Origin: Paragonimus skrjabini miyazakii
Lineage: Eukaryota; Platyhelminthes; Trematoda; Plagiorchiida; Troglotrematidae
Assembly (NCBI GenBank): GCA_014338405.1
Contig: JTDE01002891.1
Location: 24,235-88,234 of the forward strand
Length of the DNA: 64,000 nucleotides
Direction: 5' to 3'
Shown: piece by piece, positions 26,301 to 38,300 of the stretch
Numbering within the stretch: position 1 is the first letter of the stretch
Layout: each line of letters begins with the position of its first letter
The notes under the pieces: model-generated
Databases searched by the model: none
Told to the model about the DNA's origin: nothing
Seen by the model: the letters and a program-made list of their open reading frames with translations, nothing else
Position numbers and translations under genes: made by a program

Positions 26301-29300
26301 TGTATGGCGGCGAAAAACGGTGTATAACTACAGGTGAGCACGTCTTGCTCACGACCGCCTCAAGTGACGTTAACCTGTCTCCCGACAGTGCATCAATGGC
26401 ACTTGAGTTACAAAATTGTTGAGACGGTTTAGCTCAAACTGTTCACTGTCCTGTTCAATTTGTTGGTAAGTTCTAATCTTCGGTCGAATATATCCTGATT
26501 TCATAAAGGACATCGCTTTTATTGGGAAGGTAAAGCGTAGAGCAACAAAACGGGCTATGATATTAGATGCTGCACCAATCGGGCAGTTCTCAACAAGCTA
26601 CCGGCAAATCAGAAAAGACGTGATTTCAGTGTATAGCATCTTTTGTTCATCCTAACATCCCTTAAGAAAAATAGCCGTGCTTGAGAAATCTTACTATGGG
26701 TAAGTGGCTAAAGCTAAAACTTCAAAAGAACCGTTTGATTTGCAGGGAACAATTTCCTAACGTCGATCATCATCAACATCAGCACAATACTTCCGGGTCT
26801 GGTCAGAAGGTACTGTGGTTCGAGCCATCGCTCACCTCAACAGTAACGTGGAATATCTCAGAAGAAGGTGATTTCACTATTTAAAAAAAAGCTAAAAATG
26901 TGTAAAACAAGACCAAATGGAAGAACTAAAAACGGTCTGAATGTAAGTACGTTATTGACTGCGACATACTGCCATCTCGGATAGCGTTTCTAATCAGCCA
27001 TTGGAATGATCACAAAGATCCCAACCAGGGAAACAACACATCCATTTAACTTAAAAGAATAGTCGGTCTGCATATTTTATGACCAAGTTAGTGCTTGATC
27101 GCCACACGGTTTTACCCACCTGTTGGCAGTATCAGTATATATACTACTTCGTATGGTAAATGCTCACTTGACCTGCGGAGTACGCGACCCAACCATCACA
27201 GGCTATGTAACATAATTAATTGACCAGTTGATCGCGCATAATACGTCCGCAGTACCGCGGCATTAAATCGGTATTGTAACGACGAACGGACATCACTATT
27301 GTTTGTAAGATATCCGCACTAAATTTTGTACGAATGAAGTCAAACAGTTTGGGCGTCGTGTTCAACATGTTATTGATAAATGGACTGAGAATAACACAAC
27401 GCTATGAGCAAATTGTAATACTCATAACGTTGTGTTATTCTCAATCCATTTATCAATATCATTATTGTTTGTTGGAGGAATTTTCCTTTGGAAAACTTCG
27501 AGATAAGTGGTTGTGGATACCCGGTGTCTAAGAGATCCTGAGGGGTTGGCTACAGTCCATTCTGAATTGTATCCTGGCTGCAAATCTTTTCGGCTATATC
27601 GAATAACATTTTGATGAGGTCTGTTTTATAACGCCATGGCGCGAGGCTGCCAACCTGTATGTATTGGTTTTTCCAAGTGTATTTGCGATAAACTGGGCGT
27701 TGCACGAACCTTCAGTCTTTCGAGTAGGACGGATATCCAGGAACGGACAGCTGGTATTCACTATCACTGATCTCCAAGTTTTCCAAAAACAAAAAGTAAA
27801 CGAATAAACACTGACAGTGGTGCCAACGTTGACAGCCTTTTTACAACTGTTGTTCAAAAGGGATGATGTAAGTACGTCGCTGCAAAGCCAAATAAAGGCG
27901 GGGTACTACGGACGTATAAAGCCATATAGGTCGTTTTAATTTACAACACAAAGCGGATTCTAGTTCCACCTCTAAAACTGGGATGCTTCCACTTGAGAGA
28001 TCCTATATCATTTACCAATCTTCATGTCGTTGTCAGGTCGAATACACTAGCTTGAATTCCGGATCTAGAAACACATCCCAGCATGAGTGAATAAGCATGT
28101 GGCGCAGGTACAAAGTGACACTCGTGTGTTCACACAGCAACCACTACACAAACCACTGGTATCAGCGATCGATCCCCATCTCCTGGAGAGCTATCACCAG
28201 TTGTTACGATAAATTGAAACCGTTTTTCTGAGACGTTAGTGTCCCCCTCTATGTATGCAAAAAGACTCGTTTGTTAGCCAAAGTAACGAAGCCACTGACC
28301 GATTAGCGAATAGCTCCGCCATGTGTTCCTCACAGTATGTTTATTTTCGCATTTGATCCCTGTTTTCCGCTTCATAATGTCCTGTTCTGTAGTACGCGCT
28401 TGATAATCTGCAGAGATATTTACAGGCCACAAATCATACGCACTAACGTTTTTCAGCCTGCGGAATATTTCCTTCTCCATTTCTTGGACGTTATCAGGAT
28501 TATCATCTGGGAGAAACTTCTGAGTGTCATTAAGAATTTCAAACATTTTATCCATGTACTCCGCTTTATCCATCAACACAACGCCTGAGCCTTTGTCCGG
28601 ATTTAACATCATCAAGTTCTCATTTTGTCTTATTTCTCTTAGGCTTTGGAAGTGTGCCGGTGTTAGTAAGCTGTGACGCTTTTGTTTGTAATTCTGATGT
28701 TGGTGGGCGACATCCGCTAGTTTTGCTTTTAACCAATTTTGATTCTCAGACGTTGACGAATTTTGCTGAAGTTGATCGTAAGGATTTTCAAGCTGGGCAC
28801 GTAACCTGAGTTCTTCAACTTTCTTTGGTGGTATAGCAAACTTCAATCCTGAAGAGACGGCCTCCAATTAAGTGCGCAAAAGTGTTTCTGATAACAGGTT
28901 GGTAACATACCTATTCAAGTCTTCAGGAAATGATGACGTATTTGTAACGGGACAAAAGGAATCATCAAACGATTTTGTCACATTCACTTTCGTACGTCGC
29001 AGAACTGTACTACAAAAATTCATATACTTGATTCGACACACAATTGACAGGTTATCCACAATAGGCCACAATTTTCCGTGCATCACCTCGAGCGACTCCA
29101 ACTTTTGCTGAGACATTTTGAGATGGGATTTGGTAATCCGCTTTAGGTTAGAGCTGTTTGGCTGCAGCTTACATGACCGGAGTTTTTTGATAAACTCGCG
29201 AGGAAACTGACACTTGGAAAAACACGCTTTGTAAAAGTGAATACGCAATCGTTCAGTGATCAATTTGCACTTGAGACGGAGAAGGTTGTCAAGATTGTTG

Positions 29301-32300
29301 GTGATATCTTTCCGGAATCTTCTTTGTAGAAATTTCAAACTGAAATCATTATTACTATTATGCACACATAATGTAAGGTTCAATTTTCAAACGTACAGTT
29401 TCCGACAAGCGGACGGCGTCGCAACGGGCGGTCCGTTAGGTCCACTTCTAGCGGATTTTTTCATCCCCAAAGTAGAATCCACACTATGCGAAAGCCTGTC
29501 AAAATCAGTGTTGTACAGAAGTTGCGTAGATGATATTCTAACCATCTTCGAGAACTCAAGTGAATCAAATACTTTATTCTCGAAGTTGAACCAGGTTCAC
29601 CCAAATTTAAAATTGACGAGAGAGAACGAAACGAATGGCTGCCTTCTGTATCCGGACATTCTAGTCAGTCAAAGACCAGATGGCACGGTAGGGAGATCCG
29701 TCAAGAGGAAACCTACCTGGACTGGAAAGTACATGCATTTCGAAAGCTTCTGTCCGGTGCAGCATAAGAGAAGTCTAGTCAGGACGCTTTTCCATAGAGC
29801 ACGGAGGATTTGCACTGAAGAAAACACAGCCAGAATTAGGCTTAGTAGTAACAGACACTCTGCAGGTCAACGGGTACCCCCTATGATTTATTAAAAAGTA
29901 CAGCATGCCGTCATTCCAACTGTAGAAGTGACGACGGTACCGAAGAGGAGAGTGTATTTAGAACTCCCGTTTCTAGGGGACAACTGGTCAACAATGACGA
30001 GGAAGCGTCTAACAGCGGCGGTATCCAGGACTTATAACGCTGCAAAGTTGTATGTAATACAACGAACGAGAACTCTACCAGTCGCCCCAGTTACGAACAA
30101 ACAGTGTAAGTCTGTCACATCCCACTGCTTATACAAATACTCGTGTAGGTGCATAGAGAGAACCAACCGCCAACTAGCTGTTCGTATCAAGGAGCATGTA
30201 CCCAAATGGCTGGAGACGTAGTTAGAAATGCCAGGAGCCTGTATAGGTGCCGACGGACGGCACCCCGCAACTTCCGTTGCAAGGCACATAATACAAACAT
30301 GACACATAGTCAGAGTTTCTGACGCGTTCTCGGTGATCTTTCAGAGCAACCGGAAACGCATACTCCAGTTTGCTGAGGCTTTGGCCATTGAACGTCACAG
30401 TCCCCCCGTGTGTGTTCAAAAACAATTTGTATTGACACTGCGGCTACCCTGGTAGTCGGTATTCCCACAATTTTGATTTTTCTTTCATTGTTGGTGTCTG
30501 TCCGTTTAATCCTTAAAGCCATGACTTCCATTCTGTAGAATTTTGACTCGTTTAAAATTAATTACATTTTCATGTGTGATCAGAATGTACGAAGTGTTAC
30601 TCCGGAGTACATCACATGAATTGCGTCTTCTCATTGTTTTATTCAAATACGTAACATTTGTCTTCCGTTTTGTCTGGCTAGTGCTCAAGTCTGTGGATGA
30701 TTGAGCGGCGGTCTGTGGTTGATACTTTATGAGAGGATGTTTCAACGCAATCATTCATGTAAAAAGAATGGTTGCTCACACGTGGAAGCTTCTCTGCATG
30801 CAAAGGTGTCCCAGCAACGAGCAGTCTTTGACGTTGTGTGCCCATATAGGTTTCGGATAGTTGTGAACAGCGAATATACCAGTACCAAAACTATCAACTC
30901 GAACTACGAACAGCACCACCACTGTTCACAACTATCCGGGGAAAAAAGCGCACAAGCAATTATTCATTGGGATCCAGCCGAACAAAAAGTGCTCTGCTAT
31001 GGGACTCAGTGCGATTACCAATCCAGCCTGACCACTAGATTCAGCTTCGATGTCACCAGGGTACTTGAGAAAGAAGCGCTTGGATCGACAGTTATCTAGA
31101 AATGAGCCCCAGTGCTAGCATTGTAGAGTCACGTTTCCAACAAGCAGCTCACATCAAGCTCTATACTTGAGACAGTACTTGTCAGAGCAGCTAGCTGACA
31201 AACTCCTCGGAGAGTGGGGACACTGAAGGCGTCAATATTTACCATTTGTCCTGGTTTTAGAAAACTGTTATCACCCATGGGCATAGAGAAGGCAGAAGAC
31301 TTAGTGGACAAAACAGAAGGGCGTAATGAGTGAAAATAGTTACTGTCAAGAAAACGAAAACTCCCGATATTTCCCGGTCGTTTATGCCGCCGAAGGAGTT
31401 TGACTTGAGGAACCTTACTTCACGTATGTGATACAAAATTCTGACCTGTGAGACGAGAGGACAGAGGGTTTCCTTGGGGAAACCTACTCGGAGCCAGTGG
31501 CTGAAGAGCTTAACTCACCTGGTAGTGAGAACCTTGTCTAGCCTGGAAGCGCAGTGAATAAGACTGATTTCTGATTCTGATCACCGCTGAGTGCAGTGAA
31601 AGTATTCGAAACCGCATCCGGTTTTGGAATGATACCGAAAGTTTTCCGACCGTATTGGATAATACGCTGGCGGTCACGGTCATCCGTTGGGTGATCGGAG
31701 TGCTCTTTGGTTGAGGGTATCTTTTTGAAATAACGCGCCTTTCCTTACCAAAACGTTCTATTACGGCTTGACTGTTAGACCTGGGTCCCTGCTATGCGGC
31801 TTCACCCAATCTACTTGCGCGGAGTCAAGAAGAACACGATTGCGGGGAAACACGCTGTATTGCCGACTATCAGTTCGATAAATGAATGAAATGCCTGTAA
31901 ATATATAGCATGAAATAGTGGCTAAATGTGACCATTTACTTGTTGAATCACTGTCCGCTTGTTCAGGTCACTTCGCGACCAGGTGGCCAAGTAGGGCCAA
32001 TTCCATAGACGTTGCGCTCTGACTGGTTCCTCGAGCTAACGTGACACCCACGCTCACTTGCACGGATCCTCCTAGCGCGACACCCCCGCTCACTTTCATG
32101 TCTCCCGCTTGCGCGACACCCACGCTCACTTTCACACCTCCTCCTAGTTGGTCCGACGTGCCCCTCAGTGCTTTGTTGATGTCTGATTTCGTCAGCCGTC
32201 ACCGAAGGCCTGACTGGTTTGCAATGATTGATTTCATCAGCCGTCACCAATGTCCTGACTAAATTGTTTTGTTGAATTGGTCTCCTAACGCTTTTATAAC

Positions 32301-35300
32301 TCTCTTCTTCCTGATTTTGAAGAGAATGGTGTTGAACTCGTAAAAACAGTTCTGCTGTATGCTCACAGGATCGTGCCTCAAAAATAGGTGCGACATACAA
32401 TCCTGTAGGTTCATCTGATTTTCGTCTAGATTTGACCTATTTGACAAGATTGCAACTGGTGAGAGCAAAGCCCTAGTAAGCATAGCTCTCCGGATCAGTG
32501 CAGTGTATGATCACCACGTCAGGGTAGCACTATAGACCCGGGTCTGCGTGTAACCACTCTGGAGCAACCCATCAGAGGCTGTCGTAACTGACCCATTAGG
32601 ATAGATGTACTGAAACACAGACTTGATGCACGGGTTCGGAACACTAAACCGATCAGTCAGACAACTTAACCATGCAGACAATTGCGATGGGATGATGATA
32701 CTCTTGATCTCCCACTGTTGACGCTGGGTGGCTAATGTCTGCTGTTATGTTGCACTTCTATTGTTTTATGCTTGTTCTACAACTGATTAATTGATTAGGA
32801 CCAGACTGACAAATAAGAGTCAATCACTCAAACCCACATTTGTTATCACACACTGACGAGCCCACCCCACTGAACGCAGGGAGGATTTTCGTGGCGAAAG
32901 CTATCGACGAATCCTGCACCATTTTGTTCACGTCAACATCAACAATGTCCTAGTCGGTACGATTTGACCTTGGACAATTCAGTTTCATTTCCGTCCGTCT
33001 AGTCTCTCGGACCAGATAACTACTTTCTTTATCTGGCTCCAAACCGGCTGCTATATAAAATGCTACTGAGTAAGCTATCAATAGTTGTTTAGAACTACCT
33101 TAGCTTAGTGAGATTATATGAAAATTCTACAAAACTGTGCACTTCTTCATCGTCTCAATCTTCTTAACTAACAGGCGATGAGATCTCTTACGAAAATAAC
33201 CTGCCTTTGCTTACCTTTTCCACGAGAGACCTCCAAAACATGTTAAACAACCCTGCGTTACAGCGCAGGAGTAAAACAGAATGAGTAGTTTCAACTTTGG
33301 GCCCATTTGGCTGCAACCGACTTTAACCTTGGAGACCAGCGGTTAAGAACAATGGACAGAAATCGTCTTGACGAATAGAAGCACGATATAAAAAGCGAAC
33401 GGCATACAATTCTAGATGGACAATATGTTACACTAATGTCACTTGTTAGACGAATACTTTAGAAGCCTGGTGCTTAGTGTCTAGCCCTAAAGTTGAAAGT
33501 AGTTCATTAATTTGGATCGCGTTTTACAATTTACGGCACATTCAGTCGAAGCAAGTGATCTGAAGTGACAAACAGACTTGAGGATAAAATTAGTGCAAGC
33601 AACACCTATAAGTGAACTAATGCTCAGAAGTTTTCTCGATCTACCTTCAACTATGTGGAACAGAGTCTGCTACAAGAAAATTACATGTTCGATCGCAATA
33701 CCCGCAACGATATACTAAATGGTATGAATGTAAACGAAACAATCATGATCAGCAACGAAACGGTTGTAGGTAAATATGTTTTAACTGCTAAGTACTATGA
33801 GCAGAATCGATTCTAATGAAAAAAATGAGAGAAGGGATGCGATTCGTTTAGTAAAAAGTATTTAAATATTTAACAAGTTGCAAGTGGGAGTAATGCGACA
33901 TTCATTAAACGGCTCGTCTGCAGTTTGTACGGTCAACATTGTTAGTTAAATCCGCCTTATAAACAATTCAGTGAAACAATGGTACCATTCAAAACTCTGA
34001 CCACCATTCTCCGTAATGCTCGCAGAGAGGGACCGTTAACTAGGAATGTTCGGAGGCCAAACCGTATTTCTTAAAGTTTAATGTCAAAATGAACTTCAAA
34101 TGAAACTACTTTTGCGGCCATCTAAGTGAGAATATGCAAGTTGACATTAATGCAAAATTGAACGACTTGCGTCAGATTCCAGCGTAGAGGTCGACAGTCA
34201 GTTATCAGACCGGTTTCTAGAAAACAGTGGTGTTTGATAAGGATTTGTCATGGACTCCCATTATACCGTTTGTCATTTAGTTACCAAGCATTGTGNNNNN
34301 NNNNNNNNNNNNNNNNNNNNNNNNNNNNNNNNNNNNNNNNNNNNNNNNNNNNNNNNNNNNNNNNNNNNNNNNNNNNNNNNNNNNNNNNNNNNNNNCCCTA
34401 TGCAGATGACATAAATGTTATCATCTGTACAAGGTAGACAGGACATACGTTCTCTTCAAAGCGACCTAAATTCGCCAACTACAACGAACCTCTATAAAAC
34501 ACCGCTAACTGCAATCGTGCACTTCCACCGACAAAACTGTGTTGAACATTAACGAGTGACTTCAGGATGAAGGTCAGTGAAAAGGAAAATGATTGAGGAA
34601 TAATACTGATAAACAACGAAGATCTGTTTAGCAAACGTATAGGGATGGCGAAGAAGTCATAAGTGACACTGAATGATATAGAATGTGTGAACGATTTCAT
34701 CCCAAAACCTCCAAACAAAATGGACGAATCATTGCATGCTCTCAATTCGAAGCACAGAAGCAAGCTTGTCACCCGTTTCTAAGAAAGAGACGACTCTTAT
34801 CGAGAGTATGAAGAGGTGAACAACTAGATGAGACACGGAACTCCAAATTAACTTTTATCTGCAAAAGGTTATCAGCATTAGATCATTTTTTAATCATCTA
34901 TACACATTTCATAGGAAGCCTCATTCTAACACAAAAAAATTGTGTATACACTTGATCACTCACCAACAAACCTCGTCTCATTAAATTGGAACGAATAATC
35001 AAACGGTTATTGTCAAAAACTTCAATTTCAAATGAATAGGCTACCGTATTAGTAGAACGTTTTCTAATCCGAAGTCTGCCCACTATAGAAGGTACTACCG
35101 AAATCTGTGGTAACGGCCGAAGCGGTTGAGCTGTTCCAAACTCTACCCAATCGGTGCATATGTGAGGATATTGGTACTACAGTTCATATAGCCATTCCCT
35201 GCTCTAACGCGTTCGCACATGTGACCACATGTGTGTCTGCATGTCCTGCGTTGTTAACTCTCCGTTGGTTTGTAGGTTGTTATTCTATTAACACCTTGGG

Positions 35301-38300
35301 TCACATGAAATACAGGAAAGTAGGGAAAAGATATGAAACGAGAAAGCAGTAATGAACAAATAACGTCTGTCAGGAGAACCGTAACTTCTGATACTCCTCA
35401 TATTATACGCTCGGCTGGTTTGCTGGTAGGCTGTACGCCAATTTTCTTATTAAATCTGTTTTCATTATACAAACAAACTAGTCAACAACATTTACCTCCC
35501 GGTCAACACATAGACACCTTCGAATTGTCTCTCATAAACCTACCTGCGAAGGTACTGACATATATGAGCTGGCTGTCTCCAAACGATGAGTATTGCGCAC
35601 ACAACGGTCACTGACACTTTAACAGTCACATTGACGATCAACTTAAGTTTCGTACGTGAAACAGTTATCCGTAATTAGAAATACAGGTTAGATACTACTC
35701 GCACATTATCTGCATACTAGCAAATGATTAAAAAAACAACTTGACCTATGCTGTTGATAAAAGTCAACCGAAATTTTAGACAGGGTAAGTGGACAACATG
35801 TTTTGAAGCGAACGATCAGGCAACCAACTGAACCACTCACAACATACTCACTCATTTGGTTCCTCTTGGAATGAAAGACGACATTTAGGGTGGACTCAGA
35901 GGTTTCGAAATGCTTTCATGTTCACGACAATAAGAAACATGGAAATTTTAAAAGTTATGTGGCATAAAATTTCGGCTGAACGTATATATTAGAGATAGAA
36001 CCGTCTGACCCAGAAGTATTCTCAAACGGCGATTCACTAAAGTAAACCTTCGCCTGCTAATGTGTTCATCAATTTCGCTGATTGTTTAGCGACGAGACCT
36101 ACTGACTATCTTCTTTTCTTCTAGGAACATCAGCTAGTGACTTTCATCGCTTCGTTACTAACGTTTTCCGTCATTATCTGTACAGAAGACTGTCCACATT
36201 TCCGCAAAACGCAGCGCTCGCAACTAATGTTTTGTTGCAGACAAGATAAATACTCCAACATCCACAACAAATAACGAACACTGAAATTGATGATAAGCAT
36301 CCTAGTTTGAAATCCTCAATCAATGGCGTCTACGTTCTCCAGCCGTGGAATCCGCCAACTCTGTTTATCAAAGATTACAAGAACCTTAGAAGTATTAGCT
36401 CCAAATTCATTTATCGCGTTCCAACCATTCGACATAAAGCTTCCAATTTGTAGAAACAGGTAAACTACAGCATAAACTTCGTTGTTCCCGCCACAATTCA
36501 GTCGTGTTGAGTTGTTCTTCAGGTGCGCATTATAGATCTTCAGACGTGTGTGGTATACATGAATTTTGTAACACAGCTTTCAAACTACAATGTGTTATTT
36601 TATGCGAATGTTTTTACGCATCAACAATAAATCAAAAAGGCCAAATGCATTAGATTATTTTCGTATTCAAACCCACATGAACAGATGTTATCCATCTCAG
36701 TAGGCTGTGGTTTGCCAACAATTGTGGCTTGTTGAGTGCAGGACTCGAAGGGTTATGAACTTGTCGGCCTTGATTGTGGCTCAGCTATCGGTATCATCTG
36801 AGAAGTGTAATTCTATCCATTGCATATGAATCCGTTTCGGTTGAAGAACCGTAATTAGATAGTTTCTGTTGATTTCATGCGAACAGAAATACGAGTATGA
36901 CCGAAAAGAAATTGGTTTGTATTAAATTAGCTTCGTGAAACGAGTTCAAAGAAGTATACTGGGAAGAAGCCCAGCATCGGTGTGATTTGTATGCTCACAA
37001 AGAAGCGGAAGAGACTTTCTGATGTGAGTTACACAATAACATTACGTCAGTAAACAGGAGTTACCCTCAACAGTTTTTTAAAGGGCGATTAAGACGGGCA
37101 CCCAACGTATTACCGAAGAGTGGATAAACACTACCGTTATTCCATACAAGGAAGGGATGCCAGGAGATTTTGATTTTCAACGAAGTAGGCATCAGGACGG
37201 TTTCTGAAAGGAATCAACATTGGGCACAACAACTTGGAACCAGAGTAAACTGGCACCGAAGGAGCATCAGAAAAGCATCCCGAAATCAGTTAGAGTACCA
37301 GGCCATGATCAAGCATGCCGCATTCGCTGGTTACGCGTTAGACATAGGTCATGAAGTTGACCTGGAAAATGTAGAGATAATCACATGATAGCTTAGAACT
37401 ACACAGGAATGCTTAATTGATGAGGCCATCGAAACTGCGAGGGCTAATGTACTGCAATTAGAGTTGACGGGGTTGAACCCTTTGGTATTTGCTGGCCGGT
37501 CTTGGGTCGATCGAAATGACTAGCACTGGTGGCTGGATAAGACTGCCATCTTAATACATCAAGATTACGTTTCCCAAAAAACAATTGACCCTTCGACTGA
37601 TCTACTTGGCAGACTACTTCGATTTCATCCTTGACAGGTTGTTCACGTGTTCCCAATTTGCTGTTATTAGCAACTAGAATCTAATACTGACTCAAGTATA
37701 TGTACACTTGACTCACGGTCTGTTGCCTTCTAATTCGTTTAGTTGCGTACGTCTAGTAGGTTTCAAATACCACACAATTTGTAGATGGTTCATCCGGTCT
37801 GGAAAAACCTGTGTCGAAAGTGAAACGTTACCAATAACACAACTTACTCATCGTTCACAAGTTGTTTTGAAATTATGTACCTTCCCCTCTGCAGGGTTTC
37901 TTTAAGCCAACGGAGGAATTATTCAGTAGAACCAAACATGGGAACTCTGCTCCAAATACACTTATGTGCTTCAGTTCACAAGAAGTTAATCGCAAGAAAA
38001 TAACGACGTCCTAACACCAACTTCTAATTTTTTATAGCCAGGGTTTCTTAACATCCACTGTTGTTGACGCCAACTAAACCATCATTCAAAAAATTGCCGC
38101 CATGGACTCTGAACTTTGTGCTTCTTTTTATCCGTAAGCTACAATCGATAGATCATTTTGTAGTTGATCCGCAAACTATTGTACATCGATTGCCTCCCCT
38201 GAAGAGGTTGACAGGTTTCGGAAGTAGTCGGTCCGAGTTTCTACTTGCAAAATTGTGGGCAGCTGTTTCGACATTGCACAACTTCAACGGCACTAAGCAC

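Noticed and set aside
29256..29345. Start of the plus-strand open frame that overlaps the inverted 5' Penelope half
   Set aside because: These codons are the antisense of the minus-strand N-terminal part; real plus-strand homology begins at about 29,345.
34898..35083. Minus-strand open frame with TATAG acceptor and GTGAGT donor in intron 7, possible cassette exon
   Set aside because: It would end in phase 0 and break the frame to exon 8, and no domain is recognised.
37444..37656. Minus-strand open frame of 70 codons
   Set aside because: Antisense shadow of the plus-strand Penelope C-terminus (LIDEAIETARANV).
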